This document shows positions 9,245 to 19,757 of a stretch of DNA of 64,000 nt, piece after piece (within the stretch, counting starts at the first letter, position 1; each line of letters begins with the position of its first letter). Under the pieces are notes generated by a model. It was not told the DNA's origin, did no database searches, and worked only from the letters and a program-made list of their open reading frames with translations. Position numbers and translations under genes: made by a program. Origin of the DNA: Arthrobacter sulfonylureivorans (GTDB taxonomy: Bacteria; Actinomycetota; Actinomycetes; Actinomycetales; Micrococcaceae); NCBI GenBank assembly GCA_004000035.1, contig RJAE01000004.1, forward strand, positions 62,001-126,000. Direction: 5' to 3'.

Positions 9245-9417
9245 ACAGCCAGCTTATGGCCTGCGGCGCCGTGCCCTTGGCAGCGGCCCGCCGACGCCGT
9301 GCCCCCGATCCGCCTGCACCGGGCGGGGACACCCGTCCTCATACCGCGGGCGGAACTTCGCCCGGGGGACTGTGTCTGGTTCCGTTTCCGGGGCCCGCGT
9401 GCCATAGGGTCTACTGT

Positions 9418-10242
9418 GTGAATTGGCTAGAAGCAATCCTCTTGGGCCTGGTGCAGGGCCTGACCGAGTTCCTCCCGATCTCGTCCAGCGCACACCTGCG
9501 TATCGTGGGCGAGTTCCTGCCCGGAGCCGCCGATCCCGGGGCTGCTTTCACCGCCATCACCCAGCTGGGTACCGAAACCGCCGTCGTCGTCTATTTCTGG
9601 CGCGACATCGTCAACATCGTCAAGGCCTGGTTCGGCTCGCTGACCGGCAAGGTGCCGCGCAACGATCCGGACGCCCGGATGGGCTGGCTGGTCATCATCG
9701 GCTCGATCCCCATCGGCGTGCTCGGGCTGCTGTTCCAGGACCAGATCGAGTCCACCTTCCGGAGCCTGTGGATCGTGGCCACCATGTTGATTGTCTTCGG
9801 CCTGTTCCTGGCCGTCGCGGACTCCATCGGCAGCCATACCCGCACGCTGGACAAGCTCACCTACAAGCACGGCATCCTCTACGGCTTGGCCCAGGCGCTG
9901 GCGCTGATGCCGGGCGTCTCGCGCTCCGGCGGCACCATCACCGCCGGCCTGCTGATGGGTTACACGCGCGGGGCGGCGGCCCGCTATTCATTCCTGCTGG
10001 CCATTCCGGCGGTCTTCGCCTCCGGCCTGTATCAGTTGGCCAAGAGCTTCGGTGAACCCGGGCCGTACGGCCTGGGCGAGACCGCCCTGGCCACGGCGGT
10101 CGCGTTCGGCGTCGGTTTCGTGATCATCGGCTGGTTCCTGAAGTACGTGTCCACCCGCAGCTACCGCCTGTTTGTCTGGTACCGGATCGGCCTGGGCACC
10201 CTGTTATTCGTGCTGCTGGGCTTCGGGATCATCAACGCCTGA
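9418..10242 (+). CDS. uppP: Undecaprenyl-diphosphatase UppP (BacA)
   Basis: This membrane enzyme recycles the lipid carrier of peptidoglycan synthesis by removing a phosphate from undecaprenyl diphosphate. The two signature motifs are present: [11 protein letters not shown] near residue 20 and [14 protein letters not shown] near residue 165. The 274 residues and about eight membrane helices fit the family. The chosen GTG at 9418 makes the protein begin [21 protein letters not shown] -10 box ends 7 bases before it, so the mRNA is probably leaderless. The frame is open upstream to 9256 but that part has no family similarity. Loss or overexpression of uppP affects bacitracin sensitivity in other bacteria. 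Confidence 0.95.
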   Translation: MNWLEAILLGLVQGLTEFLPISSSAHLRIVGEFLPGAADPGAAFTAITQLGTETAVVVYFWRDIVNIVKAWFGSLTGKVPRNDPDARMGWLVIIGSIPIGVLGLLFQDQIESTFRSLWIVATMLIVFGLFLAVADSIGSHTRTLDKLTYKHGILYGLAQALALMPGVSRSGGTITAGLLMGYTRGAAARYSFLLAIPAVFASGLYQLAKSFGEPGPYGLGETALATAVAFGVGFVIIGWFLKYVSTRSYRLFVWYRIGLGTLLFVLLGFGIINA

Positions 10243-10261
10243 CAGGGCGGGAATTTATCCG

Positions 10262-10294
10262 GCTCCTGCGTCCTTAAACGTTAGGAGCTTTAAT
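10262..10294 (+). terminator. Possible terminator after uppP
   Basis: A short inverted repeat (GCTCCT / AGGAGC) with a 15-base loop is followed by TTTAAT. The stem is only 6 bp, so this is a weak candidate; the AT-rich part could equally be the mshC promoter. Confidence 0.35.
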
Positions 10295-10353
10295 GTACGA
10301 CGGCGGGACCGCGCCTCTGCGGCCGGGCCACCTCATTGGAAGGAAACTCAAGA

Positions 10354-11616
10354 GTGCTTGGTTGGAATGCCCATGCCGTACCCGAAATTCCGGGCGGCAA
10401 AGACGAACTGACCATCCACGACACTTCCGTGGGGTCGCTGGTAGCGCTTGAACCCTCCGCCACCGGAAGCCTCTACGTCTGCGGCATCACCCCGTACGAC
10501 GCCACCCACATGGGCCACGCCGCCACGTACGTGGCGTTCGACCTGCTCAACCGCTACTGGCGCGATGCCGGCCGAACGGTGAACTACGTTCAGAACGTAA
10601 CGGACATCGACGATCCGCTGCTGGAACGTGCCAATGCCACCGGAGTGGACTGGCAGATCCTGGCGAAGGACCAGACGGAGCTGTTCCGCACGGACATGGA
10701 AGAGCTCAACGTGATCCCGCCCGAGCAGTATGTGGGTGCGGTGGAATCCATCGAATGGATTGTTCCGGCGGTGGAGGACCTGCTGGCCCGCGGCCTGGCC
10801 TACCGGGTACCCGGCACCGACGGCGAGCCCGACGGCGACGTCTACTTCGACTCCGTTGCTGCCGCCGGGCCGGGCTGGCACAACGGCGCCACATCCCGCC
10901 TGACCGATGAGGAGATGCTGCCGCTCTTTGGCGAGCGCGGCGGAGACCCGGAACGCCCGGGCAAGAAGCACCCGCTGGATGCGCTGTTGTGGCGCGTGGC
11001 CCGCGACGGCGAACCCGAGTGGCCGGGTGCCTCGCTGGGCGACGGCCGGCCCGGCTGGCATATTGAGTGTTCGGTGATCGCCCGCAAGTTCCTGCCGGAA
11101 ACCTTCGATGTCCAGGCCGGCGGCTCCGACCTGAGCTTTCCGCACCACGAAATGAGCGCCGGCCACGCCTACGCTCTGGCCGGCAAGCCGCTGGCCAAGC
11201 ACTTCGTGCACGCCGGCATGGTGGGCCTCGACGGCGAAAAGATGAGCAAGTCCAAGGGCAACCTGGTGCTGGTTTCGGCGCTGCGCGAGGACGGCGTGGA
11301 GCCTGCCGCCATCCGCACGGTTCTGTTGGGCCAGCATTACCGCAGCGACTGGTTCTGGACCGAGGACCTGCTGCACAAAGCACAGGCGCGGCTGGCTGCC
11401 TGGCGCGGTGCCGCAGCCTATGTGCAGGCGGACCAGGTTCCCGAGCTCGCGCAGCAGGTGCGACGCGCGCTGTCCAACGACCTCAACGCCCCCGCCGCGC
11501 TGGCCGAAATCGACGGCTTCGCCGAGCACTCCCGCCAGCAGGCCAACGGCCAGCCGCAGGACGGCGTCGAACAGTTCGCCGCCCTGCTCGACGCGCTCTT
11601 GGGTATCCGGCTCTAA
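10354..11616 (+). CDS. mshC: Cysteine:GlcN-Ins ligase MshC (mycothiol biosynthesis)
   Basis: MshC joins cysteine to glucosaminyl-inositol in an ATP-dependent step of mycothiol synthesis. It is a relative of cysteinyl-tRNA synthetase. The 420-residue protein has the zinc/adenylate region [20 protein letters not shown] near residue 42, the GWHIECS segment with a zinc-binding Cys near residue 230, and the KMSKSKGN loop near residue 300. The short C-terminus without an anticodon domain separates it from CysRS. The GTG at 10354 with an upstream GGAAGG gives [15 protein letters not shown], which matches MshC N-termini. The presence of mycothiol synthesis supports an actinobacterial host. Confidence 0.96.
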   Translation: MLGWNAHAVPEIPGGKDELTIHDTSVGSLVALEPSATGSLYVCGITPYDATHMGHAATYVAFDLLNRYWRDAGRTVNYVQNVTDIDDPLLERANATGVDWQILAKDQTELFRTDMEELNVIPPEQYVGAVESIEWIVPAVEDLLARGLAYRVPGTDGEPDGDVYFDSVAAAGPGWHNGATSRLTDEEMLPLFGERGGDPERPGKKHPLDALLWRVARDGEPEWPGASLGDGRPGWHIECSVIARKFLPETFDVQAGGSDLSFPHHEMSAGHAYALAGKPLAKHFVHAGMVGLDGEKMSKSKGNLVLVSALREDGVEPAAIRTVLLGQHYRSDWFWTEDLLHKAQARLAAWRGAAAYVQADQVPELAQQVRRALSNDLNAPAALAEIDGFAEHSRQQANGQPQDGVEQFAALLDALLGIRL

Positions 11617-11686
11617 ACGTGCGGCCTGCGCCGGAACAGCACGCCGCTTCGCCGGTTGGGGCGGGGCCCTGTCGCGTCGACTTCGT

Positions 11687-11745
11687 CGCCTCGCCGGGTC
11701 CCTGCCCGCCCCGCCCTTCTCGCTCGTTCCTCGCTCGGCGAGGCG
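11687..11745. repeat. Inverted repeat in the mshC/PAC2 convergent spacer
   Basis: CGCCTCGCC at 11687-11695 and GGCGAGGCG at 11737-11745 form 9-bp arms around 41 very C-rich bases. The whole spacer 11617-11790 is low-complexity C/G/T sequence without a gene. It may terminate both converging genes or be a dispersed palindromic element. Confidence 0.5.
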
Positions 11746-11790
11746 CGGCTTAGCTGTTCCGGCCTCCGGCCGCCTGTTTTCTCTTTCCGC

Positions 11791-12708
11791 TTATTCCTTG
11801 CGGCGCTTCTTGAGGTAGCGCTCGAATTCGCGGGCGATGGACTCGCCGGTGGCCTCCGGCAGCTCGGCTGTGTCCTTGGCCTCCTCGAGCTGCCGCACGT
11901 AGGCGGCGACTTCGGGGTCCTCGGTGGCCAGTTCGTCGACACCGCGCTCCCAGGCTTCGGCTTCTTCGCTGAGGACGGAAACTTCCAGCGGCACCTGCAG
12001 AATGTCCTCCAGCCGGTGCAGCAGCGCCAGCTCCGCCTTGGGGGAGGGCGACTGGCCCACATAGTGCGGCACGGCTGCCCAGACGGACATGGTCGGGATA
12101 CCTGCAAGCGAGGCCACATCGGCCAGCACACCGACGATTCCGGTGGGGCCTTCGTACTGGCTGGACTCGGTGTTCAAGGCGCGTCGGACGTCGTCGTCGT
12201 CGCTGGTCACGGTCACGGGGATGGGCCGTGAGTGCGGGACGTCGGCAAGCAGTGCGCCCACCAGGATGATGCAGTCCACTCCCAGCTCCTCGGCGTGGGC
12301 CAGGAGCTCAGCCGTATAGGCACGCCAGCGGTAGGACGGCTCCACGCCGTGGACAAAGATGATGTCCACCGGAGCATCGGGAACGCTGCTGCGGGTGAGC
12401 TTCGTCGTCGGCCATTTGATCCGGCGTTCGCCGGACCCGGTGCGGTGGACAACCGGTCTGGTGAATTGAAAGTCGTAGTAAAGATCCGGGTCCACGGTGG
12501 CCACTTTGTGGCTCTCCCACAGCCGGCTGAGGTACTTGACGGCATCCGTGGCGGCCTCGCCGGCATCGTTCCAGCCTTCGAAGGCAGCCAGCATCACGGT
12601 ATAGCGCCGCGGCGCCTCGCCGGCCTTGGCCTGCGGGAACAGCAGATGCAGGCCGTGCATCTCGCCGGGGCCGTCCGTGGGCAGATCGCCACTGTCCTGA
12701 GTACTCAC
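11791..12708 (-). CDS. PAC2 family protein
   Basis: The 305-residue protein belongs to the PAC2 family, which is related to archaeal and eukaryotic proteasome assembly chaperones. Typical segments are LAAFEGWNDAGEAATDAV near residue 43, FVHGVEPSYRW, IILVGALLADVPHSRP near residue 150 and TMSVWAAVPHYV. The C-terminus ends in a basic coil (YLKKRRKE). It lies about 3.4 kb upstream of the proteasome genes on the opposite strand. A link to proteasome assembly in bacteria is only suggested by family name and neighbourhood. Confidence 0.85.
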   Translation of the reverse strand: MSTQDSGDLPTDGPGEMHGLHLLFPQAKAGEAPRRYTVMLAAFEGWNDAGEAATDAVKYLSRLWESHKVATVDPDLYYDFQFTRPVVHRTGSGERRIKWPTTKLTRSSVPDAPVDIIFVHGVEPSYRWRAYTAELLAHAEELGVDCIILVGALLADVPHSRPIPVTVTSDDDDVRRALNTESSQYEGPTGIVGVLADVASLAGIPTMSVWAAVPHYVGQSPSPKAELALLHRLEDILQVPLEVSVLSEEAEAWERGVDELATEDPEVAAYVRQLEEAKDTAELPEATGESIAREFERYLKKRRKE

Positions 12709-12836
12709 GGTTTCACCCTAATCCTCCGGACACGGCTTGTCAGTGAGCCCCATTGCGATTCGCGCAAAGCATAGCGGCCCGATTCCGCAGCCTTTCGAGG
12801 CCGCAGCGGGCCCGGCGGGGACCGTAGACTGGTGCC

Positions 12837-13565
12837 ATGCCCGCACTAGACCCTTCCGCCGCTGCGTCCGGCGCACTACAGCCAGACCTGCAGGCGGTGT
12901 TCTGGGATATGGACGGAACACTCGTCGATACCGAACCGTATTGGATCGAGGCCGAATCGGAACTCGTCGCCTCGTTCGGCGGCGTCTGGAGTGACGAGTT
13001 GGGCCTCAAGCTAGTGGGCAACGCGCTGGAGACGTCGGCAGCGGTGCTGCAGCAGGCAGGCGTGGACCTCGGCATCCGCGACATCATTGACCAGCTGATC
13101 GACGCCGTGACCGAACGGGTCAGCCAAAGCATCCCGTGGAGGCCCGGGGCTCGCGAACTGCTCGCCGAGCTGCTGGAGGCGCGCATTCCCACCGTGTTGG
13201 TGACCATGAGCGAGACCAAATTGGCCGCCGAGGTGGTGCGTGCGCTGCCCGAGGGCAGCTTCCAGTACCTGGTCACCGGCGACATGGTCGGCCAAGGCAA
13301 GCCGCACCCGGAGCCTTACCAACGTGCTTTTGACTGGCTCAGCGGCCGACTGCCCGGCGCAGACAAGCGGTGCGTCGTGGCGCTGGAAGACTCCGTTCCC
13401 GGAGTTGCCTCGGCCGAAGCCGCCGGCCTCGTGACGGTGGCCATTCCGCACGTGGTGCCGGTTCCGCCGGCACCCGGGCGTCCGCAGTGGAACAGCCTGG
13501 CTGGCAAGGGCCTAATGGACGTGGAGCGGCTTCTGTTGCCGGCTTCCCAGGAAGCAGGAGTATGA
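12837..13565 (+). CDS. HAD-superfamily phosphatase (subfamily IA)
   Basis: The 242-residue protein has HAD motif I FWDMDGTLVDTEPYW near residue 22, motif II VTMSET, a motif III Lys in the GQGKPHPEPYQ segment and motif IV ALEDSVPG near residue 182. The alpha-helical cap between motifs I and II fits beta-phosphoglucomutase-like phosphatases. A TAGACT -10 box ends 5 bases before the ATG, so it is probably leaderless. Its stop overlaps the start of the next gene (ATGA), which implies coupled translation with the site-2 protease. Confidence 0.9.
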   Translation: MPALDPSAAASGALQPDLQAVFWDMDGTLVDTEPYWIEAESELVASFGGVWSDELGLKLVGNALETSAAVLQQAGVDLGIRDIIDQLIDAVTERVSQSIPWRPGARELLAELLEARIPTVLVTMSETKLAAEVVRALPEGSFQYLVTGDMVGQGKPHPEPYQRAFDWLSGRLPGADKRCVVALEDSVPGVASAEAAGLVTVAIPHVVPVPPAPGRPQWNSLAGKGLMDVERLLLPASQEAGV

Positions 13566-14719
13566 GCACGCAGACGCCCCGGCCGCCGGAGGAAAAGCAG
13601 CGCAGCGAAGGGATTCCGCTGGGCCGGATGTTCGGCGTGCCGGTTCTGCTCGCCTGGTCCTGGTTCGTCATCGCGGCCTTCATCGTGCTGATCTTCGGGC
13701 CCCAGGTTCAGCGGTTGATGCCGGAAATTGGCGTCGGCGCCTACGGGGTGGCTTTCGGTTATGCGCTGCTGCTGCTGTTCTCCGTGCTGGTCCACGAACT
13801 CGCCCACGCCCTGACCGCCCGGGCCTTCCACTGGCCTACGGCCAAGATTGTGCTCAATCTGTGGGGCGGCCACACCCAGTTTGACAATTTCAACGCCACA
13901 CCGGGCAAATCGCTGTTGGTGGCGTTGTCCGGGCCGGTAGCCAACTTTGCGCTGGCCGGGCTCGGTTCGCTCGTCCTGCCGCTGTTCCGCGGCGAGCCGA
14001 TTCCGTTCCTGCTGACCGATATCTTCATCTGGGCGAACTTCCTGGTGGCGGTTTTCAATATCCTGCCGGGGCTGCCGCTGGACGGTGGACGGCTGGTGGA
14101 GACCGCGGTCTGGAAACTGACCGGCAGCCAGGAAAAGGGCACCGTGGCGGCAGGCTGGGCCGGCCGCGTCATCGTTGTGCTGCTGGTGATCGGCGTCATC
14201 GGCATCCCGTTGCTGCGGGGCGGCACGCCGGACCTTCAGATGGTGGTGCTCATGGTGCTGGTCTGCGGGTTCCTCTGGATGGGAGCCAGTTCGGCCATCG
14301 AGCACGCCCGGATGCGGCTGCGCCTGCCGTCCGTCAGCGCCGGGCAGCTCAAACTCCCGGCGACGTCGCTGCCGGCCACCGCCATGGTCGCCCAGGTTCA
14401 GCAGCTGCTGGAGCGGGAACCGGAACTCAACGTGGTGCTCACCGCCGCCACCGGCCAGCCCGAAGCAGTGGTGGACCGCGGCGCGCTGAGCCAGGTGCCG
14501 CCGTCGGCAGCCGCACAGACCCCGGCCGCAGCCGTCTCCCGGGCGCTGGCACCGGGTGCCTATGTCCCCGAAGTGGCCGCCGGCCAGGAACTGGTGCAGT
14601 ATCTGGCCCGGTTGGCCGGCAACGAATACGCGGTGATCGACGGCGGCGGCCGGGTCACCGGGGTGCTGCAGCAAAGCACCGTGGTCCGCGCCATCACGGG
14701 CAAGCCGGGCCGGCTCTGA
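13562..14719 (+). CDS. Site-2 protease (M50) with C-terminal CBS-like region
   Basis: The 385-residue membrane metalloprotease has the zinc motif HELAH in LVHELAHALTARAF near residue 78 and the second metal motif LPLDGGRL near residue 178. About six membrane helices lie in the first 245 residues. Residues 260-385 resemble a CBS pair (EYAVIDGGGRVTGVLQ), as in the Rip3-type branch of intramembrane proteases. Such enzymes release transcription factors or regulators from the membrane; the substrate here is unknown. It overlaps the HAD gene by 4 bases. Confidence 0.9.
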   Translation: MSTQTPRPPEEKQRSEGIPLGRMFGVPVLLAWSWFVIAAFIVLIFGPQVQRLMPEIGVGAYGVAFGYALLLLFSVLVHELAHALTARAFHWPTAKIVLNLWGGHTQFDNFNATPGKSLLVALSGPVANFALAGLGSLVLPLFRGEPIPFLLTDIFIWANFLVAVFNILPGLPLDGGRLVETAVWKLTGSQEKGTVAAGWAGRVIVVLLVIGVIGIPLLRGGTPDLQMVVLMVLVCGFLWMGASSAIEHARMRLRLPSVSAGQLKLPATSLPATAMVAQVQQLLEREPELNVVLTAATGQPEAVVDRGALSQVPPSAAAQTPAAAVSRALAPGAYVPEVAAGQELVQYLARLAGNEYAVIDGGGRVTGVLQQSTVVRAITGKPGRL

Positions 14720-14736
14720 CTCTCCCCACCGTTCGC

Positions 14737-14757
14737 ACCGGCAGCTCCGCTGCCGGT
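14737..14757 (+). terminator. Hairpin after the site-2 protease gene
   Basis: ACCGGCAGC and GCTGCCGGT form a perfect 9-bp stem with a 3-base loop, 18 bases after the stop. There is no T-run, which is common in high-GC actinobacteria. TACAAT at 14763-14768 just after it is a likely -10 box for trmI. Confidence 0.55.
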
Positions 14758-14830
14758 CGGAATACAATCGACACAACCCGGCGGTCGGTACCGCCGCGGC
14801 ACCGCAACAACAACCGGAAGTGATTCACGC

Positions 14831-15871
14831 ATGAGCTCCTCCACCAGCCCGCACGGCGCCGACCAGCGACGCGGACCGCTCCGGCCCGGCGAACGGGTCC
14901 AGCTCACGGATGAAAAGGGCCGGATGAACACCATCACCCTCACGCCCGGGGGTGCTTTCCATACGCACAAGGGGTTCCTGCCGCACGACGAAGTCATCGG
15001 CCGGGAAGAGGGCACCGTCGTGGCCAACACGGTGGGCCACCGCTACCAGGCGCTGCGTCCGCTGCTGTCGGACTTCGTGCTGTCCATGCCGCGGGGCGCC
15101 GCCGTCGTCTATCCCAAGGATGCCGCGCAGATTGTCACCATGGCGGACATCTTCCCCGGTGCCCGGGTGGTGGAAGCCGGCGTCGGCTCCGGTGCGCTGA
15201 GCATTTCGCTGCTGCGCGCGGTGGGCGACGGCGGGCGGCTGCATTCGTTCGAACGCCGCGAAGAATTCGCCGACGTCGCCCGCGGCAATGTGGAAACCTT
15301 CTTCGGCGGACCGCACCCTGCCTGGCAGGTCTCGCTGGGCGACTTCCAGGATGAAGTGGTCAAGGCCGAAGAACCCGGCAGTGTGGACCGTGTGGTGCTG
15401 GACATGCTTGCGCCCTGGGAATGCCTGGACGCCGTGGCCACCGTGCTGGCGCCCGGGGGAGTGTGGATCAACTATGTTGCCACCGTGACCCAGTTGTCCC
15501 GCACGGCCGAAGCCATCCGCCAAGACGGCCGGTTCACCGAGCCCGAAGGCTGGGAGTCCATGGTCCGGGGCTGGCATCTGGAGGGGCTGGCCGTTCGGCC
15601 CGACCACCGGATGGTGGCGCACACGGGCTTCCTGCTCACCGCCCGGCGGCTGGCCGGCGGCGTGACCGGGTTGACGCCCAAGCGCCGTCCGTCCAAGACC
15701 GAATTCGCCGCCGAGGACGTACAGGTCTGGGCCGGCAACGAGGAAGACTGGAATGCCGAGGGCCTGGGAGAGCGGACCGTTTCGGACAAGCGGCTGCGCC
15801 GGGTTGCCAAGGACGCCGCTTCCACCGTCCAGCGCGGCGCGTTCAAGGACGTCAATCCCGAAACCGACTAG
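14831..15871 (+). CDS. trmI: tRNA (adenine-58-N1)-methyltransferase TrmI
   Basis: The 346-residue enzyme methylates A58 in the T-loop of tRNAs. The SAM site is VVEAGVGSGALSISLLRAV near residue 116 and the catalytic region is VLDMLAPWECL near residue 187. An N-terminal beta domain carries FHTHKGFLPHDEVIG and PRGAAVVYPKDAAQIV, both diagnostic of TrmI. The C-terminal 70 residues are a basic tail found in actinobacterial members. trmI commonly precedes arc in actinobacterial Pup-proteasome loci. Confidence 0.94.
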   Translation: MSSSTSPHGADQRRGPLRPGERVQLTDEKGRMNTITLTPGGAFHTHKGFLPHDEVIGREEGTVVANTVGHRYQALRPLLSDFVLSMPRGAAVVYPKDAAQIVTMADIFPGARVVEAGVGSGALSISLLRAVGDGGRLHSFERREEFADVARGNVETFFGGPHPAWQVSLGDFQDEVVKAEEPGSVDRVVLDMLAPWECLDAVATVLAPGGVWINYVATVTQLSRTAEAIRQDGRFTEPEGWESMVRGWHLEGLAVRPDHRMVAHTGFLLTARRLAGGVTGLTPKRRPSKTEFAAEDVQVWAGNEEDWNAEGLGERTVSDKRLRRVAKDAASTVQRGAFKDVNPETD

Positions 15872-16133
15872 TCGGACAGGGGCGGCGCAGGGCCCGGGGC
15901 CGGTCTGGGCCGCCGCGCCCGGATTCCTCTGCTGCCGGACCGCCCACACGGGCACCAACGCGGCAGCGTTTTCGTTATCCCGCGTAATGATCGGACGCCA
16001 CGCAACAGCATCTTCGTGCCGGACGTTGGAATTCCATGTTTCGATTCGGCGTTTCTTTTCGTAGACACGTGCAGGCGGCGCAGGCGCCCGTTAGGGTCTA
16101 GGGAAGGAACCGATTCAAAGGAAGCGGGTCGCG
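15872..16133 (+). promoter_or_regulatory. trmI-arc spacer with arc promoter
   Basis: The 262-base spacer holds no gene. A -10 box TAGGGT at 16092-16097 lies about 36 bases before the arc start, so the transcript would have a short leader. AAAGGAAG at 16117-16124 is the ribosome-binding site. The stretch 15950-16050 is noticeably richer in A and T than its surroundings. Confidence 0.5.
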
Positions 16134-17894
16134 GTGATGAAGGACAACCAGAACCAAAACAATGAACCGGCACCGGCTGAACAACAGGACGAACAGCGTG
16201 ACGCGCTGACGGTCGCACAGCGCCAAATCAACGTGCTGCGTGACAAACTGCGCCACCTGGACAAGCAACTTGCTGCAGCCACGCAGAACAATTCCCGTTT
16301 GGTCGCCACGCTTGAGGCCGCCAAGACGGAGATCGTGCGGCTCAAGTCCGCCCTCGAACGCGACGGCGAAACACCCTTCAGTTTTGCCACCATTACCGAC
16401 GTCCACAAGGCGCGGAAGCCGCGTCCGGGCGTCAGCAACGCCGCGATGGTGCAGGATAGCGTGGACATAGTGCAGTCTGGACGCAAACTGCGCGTTGCGG
16501 TCAGCCCGCTGGTCGACATGGACCAGCTCGGGCCCGGGCAGGAAGTCCTGCTGAATGAATCGCTGACGGTGATTGCCGCGCTCGGCTTCGAGCGTTCCGG
16601 CGAGCTGGTCACCATCAAGGAAATGCTTGACGGCCACCGCATCCTCGTGGTCGGAAGGGCGGACGAGGAACGGGTGGTTAAGCTGTCCGGGGCCCTGCTG
16701 TCTGAGCGGCTTCGGGTCGGCGACGCCGTCTCCATCGACGCCCGAAGCGGCTATGCGCTGGAGAAGATCCCGCGCAGCGAAGTGGAGAACCTGATCCTCG
16801 AAGAGGTTCCGGACATCTCCTACGAGGACATCGGCGGGCTGGGTCCGCAGATCGACCAGATCCGGGACGCCGTCGAGCTGCCCTTCCTGCATCCCGACCT
16901 GTACCGCGAACACGGGCTGAAGGCGCCCAAGGGCATCCTGCTCTACGGACCTCCCGGCTGCGGCAAAACGCTGATTGCCAAGGCCGTTGCCAACTCGCTG
17001 GCCGCCAAGGCGATCGAGCGCAACGGGACGGACACCCGCAGCTACTTCCTGAACATTAAGGGACCGGAACTGCTGGACAAATATGTGGGCGAGACCGAGC
17101 GCCACATTCGGCTGATCTTCGCCCGGGCCCGCGAGAAGGCGTCCGATGGCAGCCCGGTGGTGGTGTTCTTCGATGAGATGGATTCGCTCTTCCGGACCCG
17201 CGGCACCGGTGTCTCGTCCGACGTGGAAACCACGATTGTGCCGCAGCTGCTCTCCGAGATCGACGGCGTGGAAAAACTGGAGAACGTGATAGTCATCGGT
17301 GCCTCCAACCGTGAGGACATGATCGACCCGGCCATCCTGCGCCCCGGACGGCTGGACGTGAAGATCAAGATCCATCGCCCGGATGCCGAGGCCGCCGCGG
17401 ACATCTTCACCAAGTACCTGACCACCGACCTTCCCATCCATGCGGAAGACCTGGCCGAGCACGGCCAGGACCGCAAGGCCACGATCGAGGCGATGATCCA
17501 GCGCACGGTCGAGGAAATGTACTCCACCGACAAGTCGAATGAGTACTTGGAAGTCACCTATGCCAGCGGCGACACCGAGATGCTCTACTTCAAGGACTTT
17601 AATTCCGGCGCTGTCATCCAGAACGTCGTGGACCGGGCCAAGAAGAACGCCATCAAGGACCTGCTGACCAACCGGCAGAAGGGCCTGCGGATCGAACACC
17701 TGATGCGGGCGGTGGTGGACGAATTCCGCGAGCATGAGGACCTGCCGAACACCACGAACCCCGACGACTGGGCCCGGATTTCGGGCAAAAAGGGCGAACG
17801 GATCACGTACATCCGAACCATTGTGCAGGGCAAGGCCGGGCAGGAGGCCGGCAAGTCCATCGAAACGATGCCGAATACGGGGCAGTATCTGTGA
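16134..17894 (+). CDS. arc: Proteasome-activating AAA+ ATPase ARC/Mpa
   Basis: ARC forms a hexamer that captures pupylated proteins, unfolds them and feeds them to the 20S core. The 586 residues start with a charged coiled coil (about 20-75) that binds Pup, followed by two OB-type domains. The AAA+ module has Walker A GPPGCGKT near residue 272 and Walker [10 protein letters not shown] near residue 344. The C-terminus ends GQYL, the docking tail that inserts between proteasome alpha subunits. GTG at 16134 has the better spacing to AAGGAAG; ATG at 16137 is an alternative. The stop overlaps dop by 4 bases. Confidence 0.97.
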   Translation: MMKDNQNQNNEPAPAEQQDEQRDALTVAQRQINVLRDKLRHLDKQLAAATQNNSRLVATLEAAKTEIVRLKSALERDGETPFSFATITDVHKARKPRPGVSNAAMVQDSVDIVQSGRKLRVAVSPLVDMDQLGPGQEVLLNESLTVIAALGFERSGELVTIKEMLDGHRILVVGRADEERVVKLSGALLSERLRVGDAVSIDARSGYALEKIPRSEVENLILEEVPDISYEDIGGLGPQIDQIRDAVELPFLHPDLYREHGLKAPKGILLYGPPGCGKTLIAKAVANSLAAKAIERNGTDTRSYFLNIKGPELLDKYVGETERHIRLIFARAREKASDGSPVVVFFDEMDSLFRTRGTGVSSDVETTIVPQLLSEIDGVEKLENVIVIGASNREDMIDPAILRPGRLDVKIKIHRPDAEAAADIFTKYLTTDLPIHAEDLAEHGQDRKATIEAMIQRTVEEMYSTDKSNEYLEVTYASGDTEMLYFKDFNSGAVIQNVVDRAKKNAIKDLLTNRQKGLRIEHLMRAVVDEFREHEDLPNTTNPDDWARISGKKGERITYIRTIVQGKAGQEAGKSIETMPNTGQYL

Positions 17895-19507
17895 GCGTCT
17901 ATAGGGTGATGGGTTCGGAGACGGAGTATGGCATCCATGCTCCGGGCGAACCGCTGGCCAACTCCACCGTGCTCTCCTCGCAGGTGATCAACGCGTACGC
18001 GGCCACCATGCGCAAGGGCCTGGGCAATCTGGCCGGCACCCGCTGGGACTACACCGACGAGGAACCGCTGCACGATGCGCGAGGATTCGACCTCTCGCGC
18101 GAGGCGGCGGACCCGGCGCAGTTGACGGACGTGCCGCCGGTCCTGGACGCCGAACAGATTGCGCTGGCCGGCGGCCGGGCAGCGGCCAACGAGTTCTACA
18201 CGGACGAGTCCTCCGGTGTGCTGATGAACATGGTGCTCAGCAACGGCGCCCGGCTCTATGTGGACCACGCGCACCCGGAATACTCCTCGCCGGAGGTGAC
18301 CAACCCGCTGGACGCGGTGCGCTGGGACAAGGCGGGCGACGCCGTCGTGCTTTCGGCATCGCGCCGGATCGCGGCGACGCCGGGGTTCTCGCCGGTGAAC
18401 CTCTACAAGAACAACACGGACAACAAGTCGGTCTCCTACGGTGCGCATGAAAACTACCTGATGCCGCGCAGCCTGCCGTTCAACCAGATTGTGACCGGGT
18501 TGGTCCCGTTCTTCGTGTCGCGGCAGGTTGTGTGCGGGGCCGGCCGGGTGGGCCTGGGCACCAACGGCCGCACACCGGGGTATCAAATCAGCCAGCGCGC
18601 GGACTTCTTCGAGGCCGAGGTGGGGTTGGAGACAACCATCCGCCGGCCCATCATCAACACCCGCGACGAGCCTCATTCGGTCGCGGACAAGTACCGGCGG
18701 CTGCACGTGATCATCGGCGACGCGAACCTGAGCGAAGTGTCGATTTTCCTGAAGATGGGCACCACGGCCGTGGTGCTGTCCATGATCGAACATGGTGAAG
18801 CCCCGGACGTGCAGCTGGCCGATCCGGTGCAGGCGCTTCAGGCGATCAGCCACGACCCGTCGCTGCAGCAGAAAGTCGCGCTCAACGACGGCAGCATGGT
18901 CACCGGCCTGGACCTGCAGGAGATCTATCTGCAGGCGGCGGTGGAGCATTGCACGCGGCACGGCACCGACACGGACCAGACCGCGGAGGTGCTCCGGCGC
19001 TGGGCCTCGGTGCTCGACATTCTGCGGCACGACCCGATGAAAGCGGCCGACCAATTGGACTGGGTGGCCAAACTGAAGCTGCTTCAGGCCTACCGGGACC
19101 GGGACAGCCTGGAATGGGGCGATCCGCGGCTGGGGCTGATCGACCTGCAGTACTCCGATGTCCGGCCGGAAAAAGGCCTCTACCACCGGTTGGCAGCACG
19201 CGGCCGGATCCAGCGGTTGCTCTCCGACGAGCAGATCGAAACCGCCGTGAGCCAGCCGCCGGAAGACACCCGGGCCTACTTCCGCGGAAAGTGCATCCAG
19301 CATTTTCCGCAGGAGGTGGTCGGCGCCAGCTGGGACTCGGTGATTTTCGACCTTCCCGACCGGCGGCGGCTGCAGCGCATCCCGACCCGCGAACCACTGC
19401 GCGGCAACCGCGAGCTGACCGGAAAGCTTTTCGAGGAGGCCGCTTCCGCGGAGGATTTTATTACGGCGTTGTTGGGACCCAGCAGCGAGCCCCACGTGGC
19501 AACATAA
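17891..19507 (+). CDS. dop: Pup deamidase/depupylase Dop
   Basis: Dop converts the C-terminal Gln of Pup to Glu and also removes Pup from conjugates. It belongs to the glutamine-synthetase-like fold of PafA. The N-terminus [15 protein letters not shown] carries the nucleotide/Mg-binding Glu. The Dop-specific insertion (about residues 40-80, with [10 protein letters not shown]) is present and is absent from Paf[15 protein letters not shown] near residue 120 contains the catalytic Asp. At 538 residues it is of normal length. The GTG start overlaps the arc stop, and pup follows 43 bases later. Confidence 0.96.
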   Translation: MSVYRVMGSETEYGIHAPGEPLANSTVLSSQVINAYAATMRKGLGNLAGTRWDYTDEEPLHDARGFDLSREAADPAQLTDVPPVLDAEQIALAGGRAAANEFYTDESSGVLMNMVLSNGARLYVDHAHPEYSSPEVTNPLDAVRWDKAGDAVVLSASRRIAATPGFSPVNLYKNNTDNKSVSYGAHENYLMPRSLPFNQIVTGLVPFFVSRQVVCGAGRVGLGTNGRTPGYQISQRADFFEAEVGLETTIRRPIINTRDEPHSVADKYRRLHVIIGDANLSEVSIFLKMGTTAVVLSMIEHGEAPDVQLADPVQALQAISHDPSLQQKVALNDGSMVTGLDLQEIYLQAAVEHCTRHGTDTDQTAEVLRRWASVLDILRHDPMKAADQLDWVAKLKLLQAYRDRDSLEWGDPRLGLIDLQYSDVRPEKGLYHRLAARGRIQRLLSDEQIETAVSQPPEDTRAYFRGKCIQHFPQEVVGASWDSVIFDLPDRRRLQRIPTREPLRGNRELTGKLFEEAASAEDFITALLGPSSEPHVAT

Positions 19508-19550
19508 GCATGAGGGACACAGTCGATCGTCACACCATAAGGAGGCCATC

Positions 19551-19754
19551 ATGGCAACCCAGGACCGCAAGAACGCGGACTCTCGCCGCGAAGACGAGGA
19601 GTACGACGACGAGCCCACACCCGAGCCTGCCGCCGCACCTGCCGCACAGGCCGAGACCGAAGGCACCGATGATCTGCTGGACGAGATCGACGGCGTGCTG
19701 GAGCAGAATGCGGAAGAGTTCGTGCGTGGCTTCGTGCAGAAGGGCGGGCAGTAA
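19551..19754 (+). CDS. pup: Prokaryotic ubiquitin-like protein Pup
   Basis: This 67-residue disordered, acidic protein is the degradation tag. The C-terminal half ([20 protein letters not shown]) is the helix that binds the ARC coiled coil. It ends in Gly-Gly-Gln, so Dop must deamidate it to Gly-Gly-Glu before PafA can ligate it. AAGGAGG lies just before the ATG. The gene is directly followed by prcB. Confidence 0.97.
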   Translation: MATQDRKNADSRREDEEYDDEPTPEPAAAPAAQAETEGTDDLLDEIDGVLEQNAEEFVRGFVQKGGQ

Positions 19755-19757
19755 TTG

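Noticed and set aside
13316-14776. 486-codon minus-strand frame opposite the site-2 protease
   Set aside because: Rich in His, Gln, Arg and Pro as expected for an antisense shadow in high-GC DNA; the plus-strand proteins have clear motifs.
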